Of a stretch of DNA of 64,000 nt, positions 25,501-35,289 are shown one piece after another. Location: NCBI RefSeq assembly GCF_014635685.1, contig NZ_BMDH01000001.1, positions 558,001 through 622,000 of the forward strand. The letters run 5' to 3'. Below the pieces are notes generated by a model. The model searched no databases. It was not told the origin of the DNA and saw only the letters and a program-made list of their open reading frames with translations. The translations under genes were made by a program, and so were the position numbers. The DNA is from Galliscardovia ingluviei. GTDB taxonomy: Bacteria > Actinomycetota > Actinomycetes > Actinomycetales > Bifidobacteriaceae. How positions within the stretch are numbered: position 1 is the stretch's first letter; every line of letters begins with the position of its first letter.

Positions 25501-27846
25501 ATGGCTGAACATAATACATCTGCTCAAGGTCTAGCAGAAGATGAGATGCCATTGTTTTCCGCGCATTCATTGGGAGCGGAAATAAGTGCTGATCCGACGG
25601 ACCCCCTTCTTCCTATTGTGCAAGTGACTCGTATGCATCACCCAGATGAAGACTTAAGTGTTTTACGTCGTGCCTATGAGCGAGCTGTTATTCAGCATGC
25701 ACCTCAGCGACGTAAATCAGGCGAGCCATATATCATTCACCCACTTGCTGTTTCTCAGATTCTTGCAGATTTAGGTATGGGGCCAAGTGTGGTGGCTGCC
25801 GGTTTGCTGCATGATACGGTTGAAGATACTGACTACACTCTTGATGAATGTCGCAAAGAATTTGGTGACACTATTACTGGACTTGTTGATGGTGTCACCA
25901 AACTCTCAAAAATGGAATATGGTGATTCCGCTCAAGCAGAAACCATACGAAAAATGGTTGTTGCAATGAGCAAGGATGTGCGAGTATTAGTTGTTAAACT
26001 TGCTGACCGTGTCCATAATGCGCGTACATGGCGTTATGTTAAGCAATCTAGTGCTGAGCGTAAAGCGCATGAAACTCTCGATGTCTATGCTCCACTGGCC
26101 AACAGATTGGGCATGAATGCTATAAAAACAGAACTGGAAGAGCTGAGCTTCAAAACGCTACATCCAAAAATTTATAATGAAATAGTTGTACTTGTTGCAC
26201 GCCGTGCAGGTGCAAGAGATGTCTATCTCAAGCAAATTCTTGAAGAAGTCAATGAAGACTTAACGGCACAGGGCGTCCACGCATATGTTACCGGGCGACC
26301 GAAAGATTATTTTTCTATCTATCAAAAGATGATTGTACGTGGTCATGAATTTGAAGATATTTATGATCTTGTTGGCGTGCGTATTATTGTCGATTCTATC
26401 AGGGATTGTTATGCTGCATTAGGTGCTGTGCATGCGCGTTGGAATCCGGTTCCTGGACGCTTCAAGGACTATATTGCTATGCCAAAGCTCAATATGTATC
26501 AGAGCTTGCATACTACGGTTGTCGGTCCCGGTGGCAAGCCTGTCGAAATTCAAATTCGCACATGGGATATGCATCGGCGCGCGGAATTTGGTATTGCTGC
26601 ACATTGGAAATACAAGGAAAACGGACAGGCGGGACGAGCACTTTCCGCGCCAGACAAGCAAGATAAAGCGCGTGAATCAGCGGCAAACGAATTCAGTGAA
26701 GCTGATAATCTCAAGTGGATTCAGCAGCTTGCCGACTGGACGAGTGAAACTCCAGACTCGAATGAGTTTTTGGGCTCTCTGAAACAAGATTTGGGCTCTT
26801 CGGAAGTATATGTATTTACACCAAAGGGCAAGATTGTTTCACTGCCCGCAAAAGCTACACCCGTTGATTTTGCGTATGCTGTCCATACAGAGGTGGGGCA
26901 TAGGACGATGGGTGCTCGTGTCAATGGTAGATTAGTGCCATTAGATACGAAACTTGATAATGGCGATACTGTCGAAATCCTGACTTCTAAATCGGACAAT
27001 GCTGGACCTTCGCGTGACTGGCTCAGCTTTGTGCAAAGCCCTAAAGCACGTAATAAAATACGTCAATGGTTTACCAAAGAGCGACGTAGTGAAGCAATTG
27101 AAGAAGGTCGAGACGAGCTTACACGCGCTATGCGTAAGCGAAATATGCCAATCCAATCGCTGATGACTCCTGAGGCATTGATTGGAGTTGCTGAGGAAGT
27201 AGGATTATCAGATCCTCAAGCAGTATTTGCTGCTATCGGCGAGGGACAGATTTCTACCCAAAATGTGATTTCTCGTTTGGTGAAGGATGTTGGTCGCCAA
27301 GAAATCGAGGAAGAAGTTGAACAGGAAGCGCTGCCACTGCAGCGCGTGCGCAATACGCATGCCAGCCCGCAGGTTGCTGTGAAGGGCGTAACCGATATTT
27401 GGGTAAAGATGGCAAAGTGCTGTATGCCTGTTCCAGGAGATGCAATTGTCGGCTTTATTACTAAGGCTCAGGGTGTTTCTGTGCATCGTGCAGATTGCCA
27501 GAATTTAATCGATTTGAAGAAGAATCAGCCAGATCGTATTGTTGAGGTTTCATGGATAAGCTCTAACGGTACATTTTTGGCAAAAATTCAAGTCGAGGCT
27601 CTCGACCGCCCACATTTGTTATCTGAGGTTACTCGCGTACTTTCTGATCATGGAGTAAATATTATTTCAGGCAATATTGCTACTGGTGATGATCGTGTAG
27701 CTATTTCTCAATTTGTATTCGAAATGGCGGATCCACAGCATTTGTCGAAATTGCTATCAGCAATACGACGTATTGATGGTGTGTTTGATTGTTACCGTAT
27801 TACTGGTGCTAAAGATTCAGCAGAACCAAGATTGCGTCATATGTAG
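25501..27846 (+). CDS. relA: Bifunctional (p)ppGpp synthetase/hydrolase RelA/SpoT (Rel)
   Basis: A 781-residue long Rel protein. Order: HD hydrolase domain (PYIIHPLAVSQIL, then GLLHDTVEDTDYT, residues about 70-220), synthetase domain (RPKDYFSIYQKM, YQSLHTTVVGP, EIQIRTWDMHRRAEFGIAAHW), TGS domain (EVYVFTPKGKIVSLP), a helical/zinc-finger region with a CC pair (KMAKCCMPVPGD), and a C-terminal ACT domain. The HD motif HDTVED is intact, so it should both make and degrade the alarmone. The start is fixed by aggagg just upstream. Confidence 0.95.
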   Translation: MAEHNTSAQGLAEDEMPLFSAHSLGAEISADPTDPLLPIVQVTRMHHPDEDLSVLRRAYERAVIQHAPQRRKSGEPYIIHPLAVSQILADLGMGPSVVAAGLLHDTVEDTDYTLDECRKEFGDTITGLVDGVTKLSKMEYGDSAQAETIRKMVVAMSKDVRVLVVKLADRVHNARTWRYVKQSSAERKAHETLDVYAPLANRLGMNAIKTELEELSFKTLHPKIYNEIVVLVARRAGARDVYLKQILEEVNEDLTAQGVHAYVTGRPKDYFSIYQKMIVRGHEFEDIYDLVGVRIIVDSIRDCYAALGAVHARWNPVPGRFKDYIAMPKLNMYQSLHTTVVGPGGKPVEIQIRTWDMHRRAEFGIAAHWKYKENGQAGRALSAPDKQDKARESAANEFSEADNLKWIQQLADWTSETPDSNEFLGSLKQDLGSSEVYVFTPKGKIVSLPAKATPVDFAYAVHTEVGHRTMGARVNGRLVPLDTKLDNGDTVEILTSKSDNAGPSRDWLSFVQSPKARNKIRQWFTKERRSEAIEEGRDELTRAMRKRNMPIQSLMTPEALIGVAEEVGLSDPQAVFAAIGEGQISTQNVISRLVKDVGRQEIEEEVEQEALPLQRVRNTHASPQVAVKGVTDIWVKMAKCCMPVPGDAIVGFITKAQGVSVHRADCQNLIDLKKNQPDRIVEVSWISSNGTFLAKIQVEALDRPHLLSEVTRVLSDHGVNIISGNIATGDDRVAISQFVFEMADPQHLSKLLSAIRRIDGVFDCYRITGAKDSAEPRLRHM

Positions 27847-27954
27847 TATGTGTCTGTAGTATGCGCCACTTACTATGTACTCGATATGCACCGTGTAAGA
27901 GTAAGTGGAGGGTTGTTTTTCTTGCACATTGCATGTTCTTTCCCAGAAATAAAT

Positions 27955-27996
27955 GAAGCCTGTAGCACGTAACTTTCGTTACGAACTACAGGCTTC
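27955..27996. terminator. Bidirectional terminator between relA and the DUF349 gene
   Basis: GAAGCCTGTAG (27955-27965) pairs perfectly with CTACAGGCTTC (27986-27996), and the loop itself contains GTAAC/GTTAC. On the minus strand an AT-rich, T-containing stretch follows; it lies between two convergent genes. Confidence 0.8.
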
Positions 27997-28027
27997 ACTT
28001 GTGCTTATATCATGTAAACAGGGTTAA

Positions 28028-29413
28028 TTAGCGTACTGCATTAAGCCACTGTTCCTTGGTTGCACGCTCTGCTTGAAGCTTTGCTTTACGTGCCTCATCG
28101 GTTTCAGCAGCAATTTGCTGGTCAAGCTGTGCGAGCTGTGCTTCGAGCTGAGCTGTGAACTCTGACTTGCGAGCGTCAGTTTCTGGGTCAGTCTGGCTCC
28201 ATACAGCATCTTCCGCAGCCTTAATCTGCTGCTCTACGGCATCAAGCCGCGACTCAATGCGACGTACTTCTTGACGCGGAACAAAGCCGATAGCATCCCA
28301 TTCTTCTTGAATAGCAGCAAGAGCTTCTCGTGCTTGCTTTGCAGCTTGTTCATCATGAACTGGAACTAACGCCTCAGCCTTTACCAGCAGTGCCTCTTTC
28401 TTCGCAAGGTTATCTCGCTCAGTTTGAGAAGTCTGATCGCGGTCAGCCTGACGAGCATTGAAGAATGTATCAGCAGCTGCTCTAAAGCGTGCCCATAATG
28501 CATCATCTTCTTGACGGCCAGCACGACCCGATTGTTTCCACTGTTCCATCAATTCATTGAATTGACGTGAAGTATTAGCCCAATCAGTAGAATCTTTTAG
28601 GCTTTCTGCCTGTTCAATAATCGCCTCTTTCAGGCTCTTAGCTTGTGCACGCTGAGCATCTCGAGATTGTGCCCACTTGCGACGAGCTTGATTGAACGAA
28701 GTGCGAGCTGCAGAAAAACGCTTCCATAATTCATCAGCCTGCGCGCGATCAATGCGTACACTCGAACGCTGATGTGCTTGCCACTGTTCGAATAATTCGC
28801 GGAATTTATCAGCAGTCTGACGCCAATTTGTAGAGTTGCCAAGAGACTGTGCCAATGCTTCAGCCTGCTCGACAATTGCAGTGCGTTCTTCGATGGCCTT
28901 TGCTACTGCTGCCTTACGGGCTTCGGTAATTTCTTCCTTGCGCTTTTGCGCTTCTTCGCTAAGGGATGCGAGCTGTTCTTTAAGAGCTGCAATATCTCCG
29001 ACAACTGCAGGCTCAACAAGTTCTTGAGTCAAGTTCTTTAAGGATTCGTCAATTTCACGGATCTTAATTTGTGGAGAGCTCAATCGAGTAGCAAATACTT
29101 GTAAGCGTGCTTTAAGGTCAAGGTAGCGTGTTGCAAAGAGTCGAAGCGCTGATTGTGCGTCAGTATCGGCATATTGTCCTACTGCGCGTTCGCTTTCGCC
29201 TTCACGGACAAAAACGGTACCATCGTCAGCAACACGGCCAAAGGACTCAGCTTGCGCAAGCTCTTCTTGTGAACCGGCAACTTGTGCATTAGCAACTTTT
29301 GGTGCTGTTTTAGCCAATGCAGCAGGCGTTGGCGCATGTGGCTTCGGCACAGCAGGGGTTGCTTGTGGTGTAGCGGATACATTCTCTGGTGTGGATGCGG
29401 CAGTATTTGGCAT
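28028..29413 (-). CDS. DUF349-domain coiled-coil protein
   Basis: A 461-residue cytoplasmic protein. After a Pro/Ala/Thr-rich N terminus (about 50 residues) it has three tandem DUF349 repeats, each with the W-x-x-T/G ... F-x-x-L-x-x-x-W/E-x-x-W pattern (for example FRELFEQWQAHQRS and FNELMEQWKQSGRAG), followed by a long charged coiled coil. The family is widespread in actinobacteria and its role is not established. The start at 29413 has aaggag 6 nt upstream. Divergent from hisS. Confidence 0.85.
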   Translation of the reverse strand: MPNTAASTPENVSATPQATPAVPKPHAPTPAALAKTAPKVANAQVAGSQEELAQAESFGRVADDGTVFVREGESERAVGQYADTDAQSALRLFATRYLDLKARLQVFATRLSSPQIKIREIDESLKNLTQELVEPAVVGDIAALKEQLASLSEEAQKRKEEITEARKAAVAKAIEERTAIVEQAEALAQSLGNSTNWRQTADKFRELFEQWQAHQRSSVRIDRAQADELWKRFSAARTSFNQARRKWAQSRDAQRAQAKSLKEAIIEQAESLKDSTDWANTSRQFNELMEQWKQSGRAGRQEDDALWARFRAAADTFFNARQADRDQTSQTERDNLAKKEALLVKAEALVPVHDEQAAKQAREALAAIQEEWDAIGFVPRQEVRRIESRLDAVEQQIKAAEDAVWSQTDPETDARKSEFTAQLEAQLAQLDQQIAAETDEARKAKLQAERATKEQWLNAVR

Positions 29414-29509
29414 CTCCAGCTCCTTAGCGTCGTAACAGAAGGAATCTATAAAGAAACTATAAACGAAGCTCCCTATAGTTTTCCATAACATGACCTATTA
29501 TAGGGACTC

Positions 29510-30889
29510 GTGGCTAAAGGTGCATCATTATCAGGTTTTCCGGAGTGGCTGCCTGAAGAACGTTTTGTTGAACAGCAGGCAATGGACACTCTGAGAAGTG
29601 TTTTTTCATTACATGGTTTTCAAGGAATTGAGACGAGAGCTGTGGAATTAGGCTCTTCTTTGCTGAAAAAAGGTGAAACCAGCAAAGAGATTTATTTGCT
29701 CTCACGTCTACAAGAAGTGGGGAGTGAAAACGACACGCCCGTAGAAGATCGAATGGGTTTGCATTTCGATCTCACTGTCCCGTTAAGTCGCTATGTGGTA
29801 GAGCATAGTGGGGATTTGGTGTTCCCATTCAAGCGTTGGCAGATGCAAAAGGTCTGGCGTGGTGAGCGTCCTCAAGAGGGTCGTTTCCGCGAATTTACTC
29901 AGGCAGATATTGATGTGGTTGGCAACGGTCAATTGCCAGATCATTATGAGGTCGAGCTTCCGCTGATTATGGTAGAAGCATTGGAAGCATTGCGTCCTTT
30001 AGGTTGCCCTAAAGCAACAGTGCATGCTAATAACCGCAAGCTTTCTGAAGGTTTTTACCGAGCAATTGGTTTAACTGATATTGAAGGTGTTTTGCGTACT
30101 ATTGACAAAATTGACAAAATTGGTCCAGATGAAGTAGTTCGCGAGCTCAAAGAAACATGCAGTGCTAATGATACGCAAGCTCAAGCGTGCTTGGCATTAG
30201 CGCAAATTACTGCAACAAGCGGTCGGCAGTTGCGTGAGTCTTTTGATCAGTTGTGTGCATCCGTAGAAGTTACTGCTGCGAATGAGCACTATGCTTTGGC
30301 TATGGAAGGTATTGCCACACTTGAGAAAATCGTGGATGGCGCAGCTGCTATTCGCCCAGGTGCTGTTATTGCTGATCTGAAAATTGCTCGTGGACTGGAT
30401 TATTATACTGGTTCGGTGTATGAGACTTTCCTCGACGGTGCTGCATCGCTGGGATCTATTTGCTCAGGTGGTCGCTACGATAATTTGGCAACACAGGGTT
30501 CTCACACATATCCGGGTGTGGGATTGTCTATTGGTCTTTCTCGACTTGTTTCGCATATGCTGCATGTAAGTGGAGCTCATGCCAACAGGCAAAGTCCAGC
30601 AAGTGTTTTAGTGGCTGTTTGGGATGAAGCACATCGTGCACAGTCAGATGCTATTGCCCGTGCTCTTCGTACACGCGGTATTGCTACCGATGTGGCTCCA
30701 GCGGCACAAAAGATTGGTAAGCAGATTCGCCATGCTGATCGTTTAGGTATCCCTTATGTTTGGTTCCCTGCATTTGAGGGACAGCCTGAAGAAGTGAAGA
30801 ATATTGTTACAGGTGAGCAAATTGAAGCAGATGTGGCTTCATGGCTGCCAGAAGAACAGTATGCAACACAGCATGTGGTTCTGGATTAG
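29510..30889 (+). CDS. hisS: Histidyl-tRNA synthetase
   Basis: A 459-residue class II aminoacyl-tRNA synthetase. Motif 2 is seen in FKRWQMQKVWRGERPQEGRFREFTQADIDVVG, the histidine A motif in ARGLDYYTGSVYE, and motif 3 in GVGLSIGLSRL; the C-terminal anticodon-binding domain follows. The start is a GTG at 29510, with aggga immediately upstream. A TATTAT box ends 8 nt before it, so the leader is very short or absent. Followed 81 nt later by aspS, the usual pair. Confidence 0.95.
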   Translation: MAKGASLSGFPEWLPEERFVEQQAMDTLRSVFSLHGFQGIETRAVELGSSLLKKGETSKEIYLLSRLQEVGSENDTPVEDRMGLHFDLTVPLSRYVVEHSGDLVFPFKRWQMQKVWRGERPQEGRFREFTQADIDVVGNGQLPDHYEVELPLIMVEALEALRPLGCPKATVHANNRKLSEGFYRAIGLTDIEGVLRTIDKIDKIGPDEVVRELKETCSANDTQAQACLALAQITATSGRQLRESFDQLCASVEVTAANEHYALAMEGIATLEKIVDGAAAIRPGAVIADLKIARGLDYYTGSVYETFLDGAASLGSICSGGRYDNLATQGSHTYPGVGLSIGLSRLVSHMLHVSGAHANRQSPASVLVAVWDEAHRAQSDAIARALRTRGIATDVAPAAQKIGKQIRHADRLGIPYVWFPAFEGQPEEVKNIVTGEQIEADVASWLPEEQYATQHVVLD

Positions 30890-30970
30890 TAGCAGCTGCT
30901 ACAGTGTAGATTTTGATTAATAGAATATGGGTAAAGACGATTTCGTACTTTACATGTGGAAGGAACAGGA

Positions 30971-32767
30971 ATGAGTCAGACGGCGTATCGTACGCATCAT
31001 GCCACTGAGGTTGATGAGTCACTAGTCGGTCAGCAAGTAACGCTTGCTGGTTGGGTAGATCGTAGGCGTGACCACGGCGGTGTGGCATTCGTTGATTTGC
31101 GTGATGCCAGCGGACTTGTGCAAGTTGTTATCAATGATGAGGAAGTTGCACGACCTCTGCGCAGTGAATTTGTAATTCGAGTAACTGGTAAAGTTCGTCT
31201 GCGTCCTGAGGGTAATGAAAATGAACGACTTGCTACAGGTCGTATCGAAGTAGTGGCTGAGCATGTTGAAATACTGGCTAAGTCGCAGGCACTCCCATTC
31301 CAAGTTTCTACAGCTCTTGAGAATGAGTCTGAAAATACATTGCCGGGCGAGGATGTGCGTTTAAAGTATCGTTATCTAGATTTGCGCCGTCCTAGCATGC
31401 AGCGTAATTTGAAGTTACGTTCTGACGTTTCACGTGCTGCTCGACGTGCACTTGACGAGATGAACTTTACTGAGGTAGAAACACCAACATTCATTAAATC
31501 AACACCAGAAGGTGCGCGTGACTTTGTTGTTCCTGCACGTTTAGTTCCAGGTTCATGGTACGCGTTGCCACAGTCTCCTCAGTTGCTCAAGCAGTTATTG
31601 ATGGTGTCTGGTGTAGAGCGCTATTACCAGCTTGCACGTTGCTATCGTGATGAAGACTTCCGTGCTGATCGTCAGCCAGAATTTACACAGCTTGATATGG
31701 AAATGGCATACGTGGATCAAGAAGACGTTATCGCTATGGCCGAGCAGGTTATTGCCGCAATTTGGAAAGCGGCAGGTCATGAAGTGCAATTGCCATTGCC
31801 GCGTATTTCTTGGACTGACGCTATGAATAAGTATGGTTCAGATAAACCAGATTTGCGTTTTGGTAATGAATTAGTCGATTTGACTGAGTATTTTGCTCAC
31901 ACACCTTTCCGCGTATTCCAAGCTGAATATGTTGGTGCTGTGGTGTATTCGGGAGCTGCAGATTTGCCGCGCCGTCAGTTTGATGCATGGCAAGATTGGG
32001 CTCGCCAGCGTGGTGCTAAAGGTCTTGCATATGTGCAGTTTGCTGAGGACGGTACGTTAAAGGGACCTGTAGCTAAGAATCTTTCTGATGAAGAGCGCGA
32101 AGGCTTAATGCAGGCAACTGGTGCAAAGTCTGGAGATGCAGTGTTCTTTGCTGCAGGCGCTAAGGAGTCTTCACAGCTCTTGCTTGGTGCAGTACGTGTA
32201 GAAATTGCTGATCGTCAAGGCTTGCTGCATCCAGATGAATTTGCTTTTACTTGGGTTGTAGACTTCCCACTCTTTAAGCGCACTGATGATCCTGATGATG
32301 ACGATGTTGCTGTGGGTCATTCTAAGTGGACATCTATGCATCATCCATTTACCATGCCTTCAGCAGATTGGATTGATCGTTTCGATCAAGATCCTGAGCA
32401 TGCTATGAGTGACTCCTACGATATTGTGTGCAACGGTCAGGAGATGGGCGGCGGTTCTGTGCGTATTCACCGTGATGACATTCAGGACCGTGTGTTGAAT
32501 GTGCTCGGTATTGATGCTCAAGAGGCTGAGGATAAGTTTGGGTTCTTGCTTGAGGCCTTTAAGTATGGTGCTCCTCCTCATGCTGGTATTGCATTGGGCT
32601 GGGATCGCACAGTTTCCTTGCTGGCTGGGGCTGAATCTATCCGTGACGTTATTGCCTTCCCTAAGGCTGGTGGCGGTCGTGATCCACTTACAGGTGCACC
32701 TGCGCCAATCAGTGACGAGCAGCGTGCAGAAACTGGTGTTGATTATGATCCAGAAGAGGACGAATAA
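30971..32767 (+). CDS. aspS: Aspartyl-tRNA synthetase (bacterial type, possibly non-discriminating)
   Basis: A 598-residue class II enzyme with an N-terminal OB-fold anticodon domain ([23 protein letters not shown]), the catalytic core interrupted by the GAD insertion typical of bacterial AspRS, motif 2 at [19 protein letters not shown], and motif 3 at [15 protein letters not shown]. It would charge tRNA-Asp, and tRNA-Asn too if the organism uses GatCAB. The ATG at 30971 follows an aggaacagga stretch; an earlier in-frame ATG at 30956 is less likely. Confidence 0.95.
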   Translation: MSQTAYRTHHATEVDESLVGQQVTLAGWVDRRRDHGGVAFVDLRDASGLVQVVINDEEVARPLRSEFVIRVTGKVRLRPEGNENERLATGRIEVVAEHVEILAKSQALPFQVSTALENESENTLPGEDVRLKYRYLDLRRPSMQRNLKLRSDVSRAARRALDEMNFTEVETPTFIKSTPEGARDFVVPARLVPGSWYALPQSPQLLKQLLMVSGVERYYQLARCYRDEDFRADRQPEFTQLDMEMAYVDQEDVIAMAEQVIAAIWKAAGHEVQLPLPRISWTDAMNKYGSDKPDLRFGNELVDLTEYFAHTPFRVFQAEYVGAVVYSGAADLPRRQFDAWQDWARQRGAKGLAYVQFAEDGTLKGPVAKNLSDEEREGLMQATGAKSGDAVFFAAGAKESSQLLLGAVRVEIADRQGLLHPDEFAFTWVVDFPLFKRTDDPDDDDVAVGHSKWTSMHHPFTMPSADWIDRFDQDPEHAMSDSYDIVCNGQEMGGGSVRIHRDDIQDRVLNVLGIDAQEAEDKFGFLLEAFKYGAPPHAGIALGWDRTVSLLAGAESIRDVIAFPKAGGGRDPLTGAPAPISDEQRAETGVDYDPEEDE

Positions 32768-32811
32768 TCGGTATTGCAGCACCAAGTTCGAGGATAAGCT
32801 GAAATGATGAG

Positions 32812-32841
32812 TATAGGGTATGTGTGATCACATACCCTATA
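32812..32841 (+). terminator. 13-bp perfect stem after aspS
   Basis: The 13 bases at 32812-32824 are exactly complementary to 32829-32841, with a 4-nt loop, about 45 nt after the aspS stop. It is followed by a weak T-containing stretch. Most likely the aspS terminator. Confidence 0.65.
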
Positions 32842-32902
32842 TTGTTAAGCGCAAAAGCGTTCACAAGATAATCAATTAGCGTAAACGTCCGTTGGATTTA
32901 GG

Positions 32903-32908
32903 TATACT
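32903..32908 (+). promoter_or_regulatory. -10 box of a probable leaderless gluA transcript
   Basis: TATACT ends 7 nt before the A of the gluA ATG and there is no Shine-Dalgarno sequence, so transcription probably starts at the ATG. No convincing -35 box is present. Confidence 0.45.
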
Positions 32909-32914
32909 CAACGT

Positions 32915-33682
32915 ATGCCTGAAGAATATGAGAATAAGGGTGCTGGGCGCCCTCTAGTAGAATTAACGCATGTGGAGAAGCACTACGGTGATTTACATGT
33001 GCTCAAAGATATTAATTTGCAAGTCAGCAAGGGCGAAGTAGTTGTTGTAGTTGGTCCTTCTGGTTCTGGTAAATCAACAATGTGTCGCACGATTAATCGT
33101 CTAGAAACGATTGATTCTGGAGATATTCGCATTGATGGAAAACCGTTGCCTCAAGAGGGTAAAGCTCTCGCTGAACTACGTGCAGAAGTTGGTATGGTAT
33201 TCCAATCTTTCAATTTATTTGCGAATAAGACTATTTTAGAAAATGTCACATTAGCGCCAATTAAAGTTCGCCATATGGATAAGAAAAAGGCAGAAGATTT
33301 GGCGATGGAATTACTGGCACGTGTAGGTGTTGATTCACAAGCCCAAAAAATGCCAGCGCAGCTTTCTGGTGGACAACAGCAGCGTGTGGCTATTGCCCGT
33401 GCATTAGCTATGCAGCCTAAAGTGATGCTTTTTGATGAGCCAACATCAGCGCTTGATCCAGAAATGGTTAATGAGGTACTCGATGTTATGACAGAGCTTG
33501 CTCACGAAGGTATGACGATGATTTGTGTCACTCATGAGATGGGGTTTGCGCGTAGAGTGGCTGATCGAATCGTGTTTATGGCTGATGGCCATATTTTGGA
33601 GCAAGCAACACCTGCTCAGTTCTTTGAACATCCACAAACTGATCGTGCGCGTGACTTCTTATCTAAGATTTTGACACACTAA
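32915..33682 (+). CDS. gluA: Amino-acid ABC transporter ATP-binding protein (GluA type)
   Basis: A 255-residue ATPase of the polar amino-acid transport family. Walker [11 protein letters not shown]-loop MVFQSFNLF, signature [14 protein letters not shown] and Walker [15 protein letters not shown] are intact, and the family's [14 protein letters not shown] follows. First gene of gluABCD; substrate is probably glutamate or glutamine by similarity to the corynebacterial and bifidobacterial operon. Confidence 0.9.
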   Translation: MPEEYENKGAGRPLVELTHVEKHYGDLHVLKDINLQVSKGEVVVVVGPSGSGKSTMCRTINRLETIDSGDIRIDGKPLPQEGKALAELRAEVGMVFQSFNLFANKTILENVTLAPIKVRHMDKKKAEDLAMELLARVGVDSQAQKMPAQLSGGQQQRVAIARALAMQPKVMLFDEPTSALDPEMVNEVLDVMTELAHEGMTMICVTHEMGFARRVADRIVFMADGHILEQATPAQFFEHPQTDRARDFLSKILTH

Positions 33683-33775
33683 CGACACAGTTTACGACTT
33701 TACAGAAATGATAACACTATGTTGTAGCAGTCAGACTACTAATCAACATGGTGTTGAGTAATAGTAAGGATTTCA

Positions 33776-34618
33776 ATGACTTTTCGCACACAGAGCATAA
33801 TAGGCAAGTGCCTAGCTGCAATCTGTGCAATAGCATGTCTGTGCTCGCTTGCTGGTTGTGGTAGCGTCAGCACACGAGATAATGTGATTAAAATCGGCAT
33901 TAAATTTGACCAGCCAGGTGTTGGGTTTAAGAAATCAGGCACATATGTTGGTTTTGATGTTGATGTGGCACGCTATATCGCACAGGAACTCGGGTATTCT
34001 GAAGATCAAATTGAATGGAAAGAGGCACCAAGTAAGCAGCGTGAAGCCATGCTGCAAAATGGTGACGTTGATATGATTCTTGCATCGTATTCCATTACAG
34101 ATGCTCGAAAACGTGCTGTTTCTTTCGCTGGACCTTATCTTGTAGCAGGTCAAGATTTAATGGTGCGCTCTGATGATCACAGTATCAGTGGTCCTGAGGA
34201 TCTTAATGGTAAGCGACTTTGTTCAGTAACGGGTTCTACCTCAGCAGTTGTGGTAAAAGAGAAGTTCGCTAATGAAGTACAATTAATGCAGCAGCCCGGT
34301 TATGCCGAGTGTGCTACTGCACTATTCTCTGGCATTGTTGATGCAGTAACTACAGATGATATTATTCTTGCTGGTCTTGCTGCAGCCTCACGTGGACGTC
34401 TTAGAGTAATTGGCAAGCCTTTTACTACTGAATATTATGGTGTGGGCATCAAAAAAGGTGATACTGCCTTTGCGACGCGCATTAATAATGCCATTCGTTC
34501 GATGATTAACGACGGATCTTGGAAGCGCGCTATTGAAGACAATACGCGAGGCACAGACTATATGCCAAATCCAGAATTTAATCCTCCAAGTCCGACTGAG
34601 GGGGAGCAACATGAGTAG
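33776..34618 (+). CDS. gluB: Amino-acid ABC transporter substrate-binding lipoprotein (GluB type)
   Basis: A 280-residue extracellular solute-binding protein, family 3. The signal peptide ends in a lipobox (Leu-Ala-Gly-Cys near residue 28), so it is membrane-anchored outside the cell. The mature part starts with the family's VIKIGIKFDQPG and YVGFDVDVARYIA. An aagga lies 6 nt before the start. It overlaps gluC by eight bases. Confidence 0.9.
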   Translation: MTFRTQSIIGKCLAAICAIACLCSLAGCGSVSTRDNVIKIGIKFDQPGVGFKKSGTYVGFDVDVARYIAQELGYSEDQIEWKEAPSKQREAMLQNGDVDMILASYSITDARKRAVSFAGPYLVAGQDLMVRSDDHSISGPEDLNGKRLCSVTGSTSAVVVKEKFANEVQLMQQPGYAECATALFSGIVDAVTTDDIILAGLAAASRGRLRVIGKPFTTEYYGVGIKKGDTAFATRINNAIRSMINDGSWKRAIEDNTRGTDYMPNPEFNPPSPTEGEQHE

Positions 34619-35288
34619 TATTCATGAGTTATTAACGCAGTATGATGTGCTTGGCGCTTTTGCTGTTAATATAGAGCTCACTGTATTTGCAGGACTTTTG
34701 GCAACAGTACTGGGCATTATTCTCGTGATCATGCGTATCTCTCCGATTAGTTCGTTGCGTGCGGTTGCAGGAGGGTATGTAGAGCTGTTCAAAAATATGC
34801 CATTGACAATCATTATGGTTTTTATGGTTCTTGGCGTATATGCGCAGCTTAAGCTTTCATTTTCAGATAATTTTGATGTGAATTTCTTCTGGCTAGCGGT
34901 AACAGGACTTGGTTTATATACTGCGGCTTTTGTGTGTGAAGCATTGCGCAGTGGTATCAATACAGTGCCTTTAGGGCAAGCTGAAGCAGCACGTGCTTTG
35001 GGGCTAGGATTCACGCAAACTGCTAGACAGATTATTTTGCCGCAGGCATTCCGAGGTTCAGTTGCTCCTTTGGGAAATACATTGATTGCATTGCTTAAAA
35101 ATTCGACTGTTGCGGCTGCTGCATCAGTGGCGACGGAAACTTCTTCTCTTATGAGTGAAATGATTGAATTCCATGCAGATGCAATTGTGACAATCTTTTT
35201 GATTTTTGCTATTGGCTACGTTATTTTAATTATTCCAATTGGCATGATTACAACGTATCTATCCAATAAACTTGCGGTGAGGAGGTAG
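34611..35288 (+). CDS. gluC: Amino-acid ABC transporter permease (GluC type)
   Basis: A 225-residue inner-membrane permease with about five spans and the EAA loop (AEAARALGLGFTQTARQIILPQAF) that contacts the ATPase. The ATG at 34611 is within the end of gluB and has gggggag upstream. Confidence 0.9.
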   Translation: MSSIHELLTQYDVLGAFAVNIELTVFAGLLATVLGIILVIMRISPISSLRAVAGGYVELFKNMPLTIIMVFMVLGVYAQLKLSFSDNFDVNFFWLAVTGLGLYTAAFVCEALRSGINTVPLGQAEAARALGLGFTQTARQIILPQAFRGSVAPLGNTLIALLKNSTVAAAASVATETSSLMSEMIEFHADAIVTIFLIFAIGYVILIIPIGMITTYLSNKLAVRR

Positions 35289-35289
35289 A

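Noticed and set aside
32821-32832. TGTGATCACA core after aspS as a CRP site
   Set aside because: The half-sites abut with no six-base spacer and lie in the middle of a terminator-like stem.
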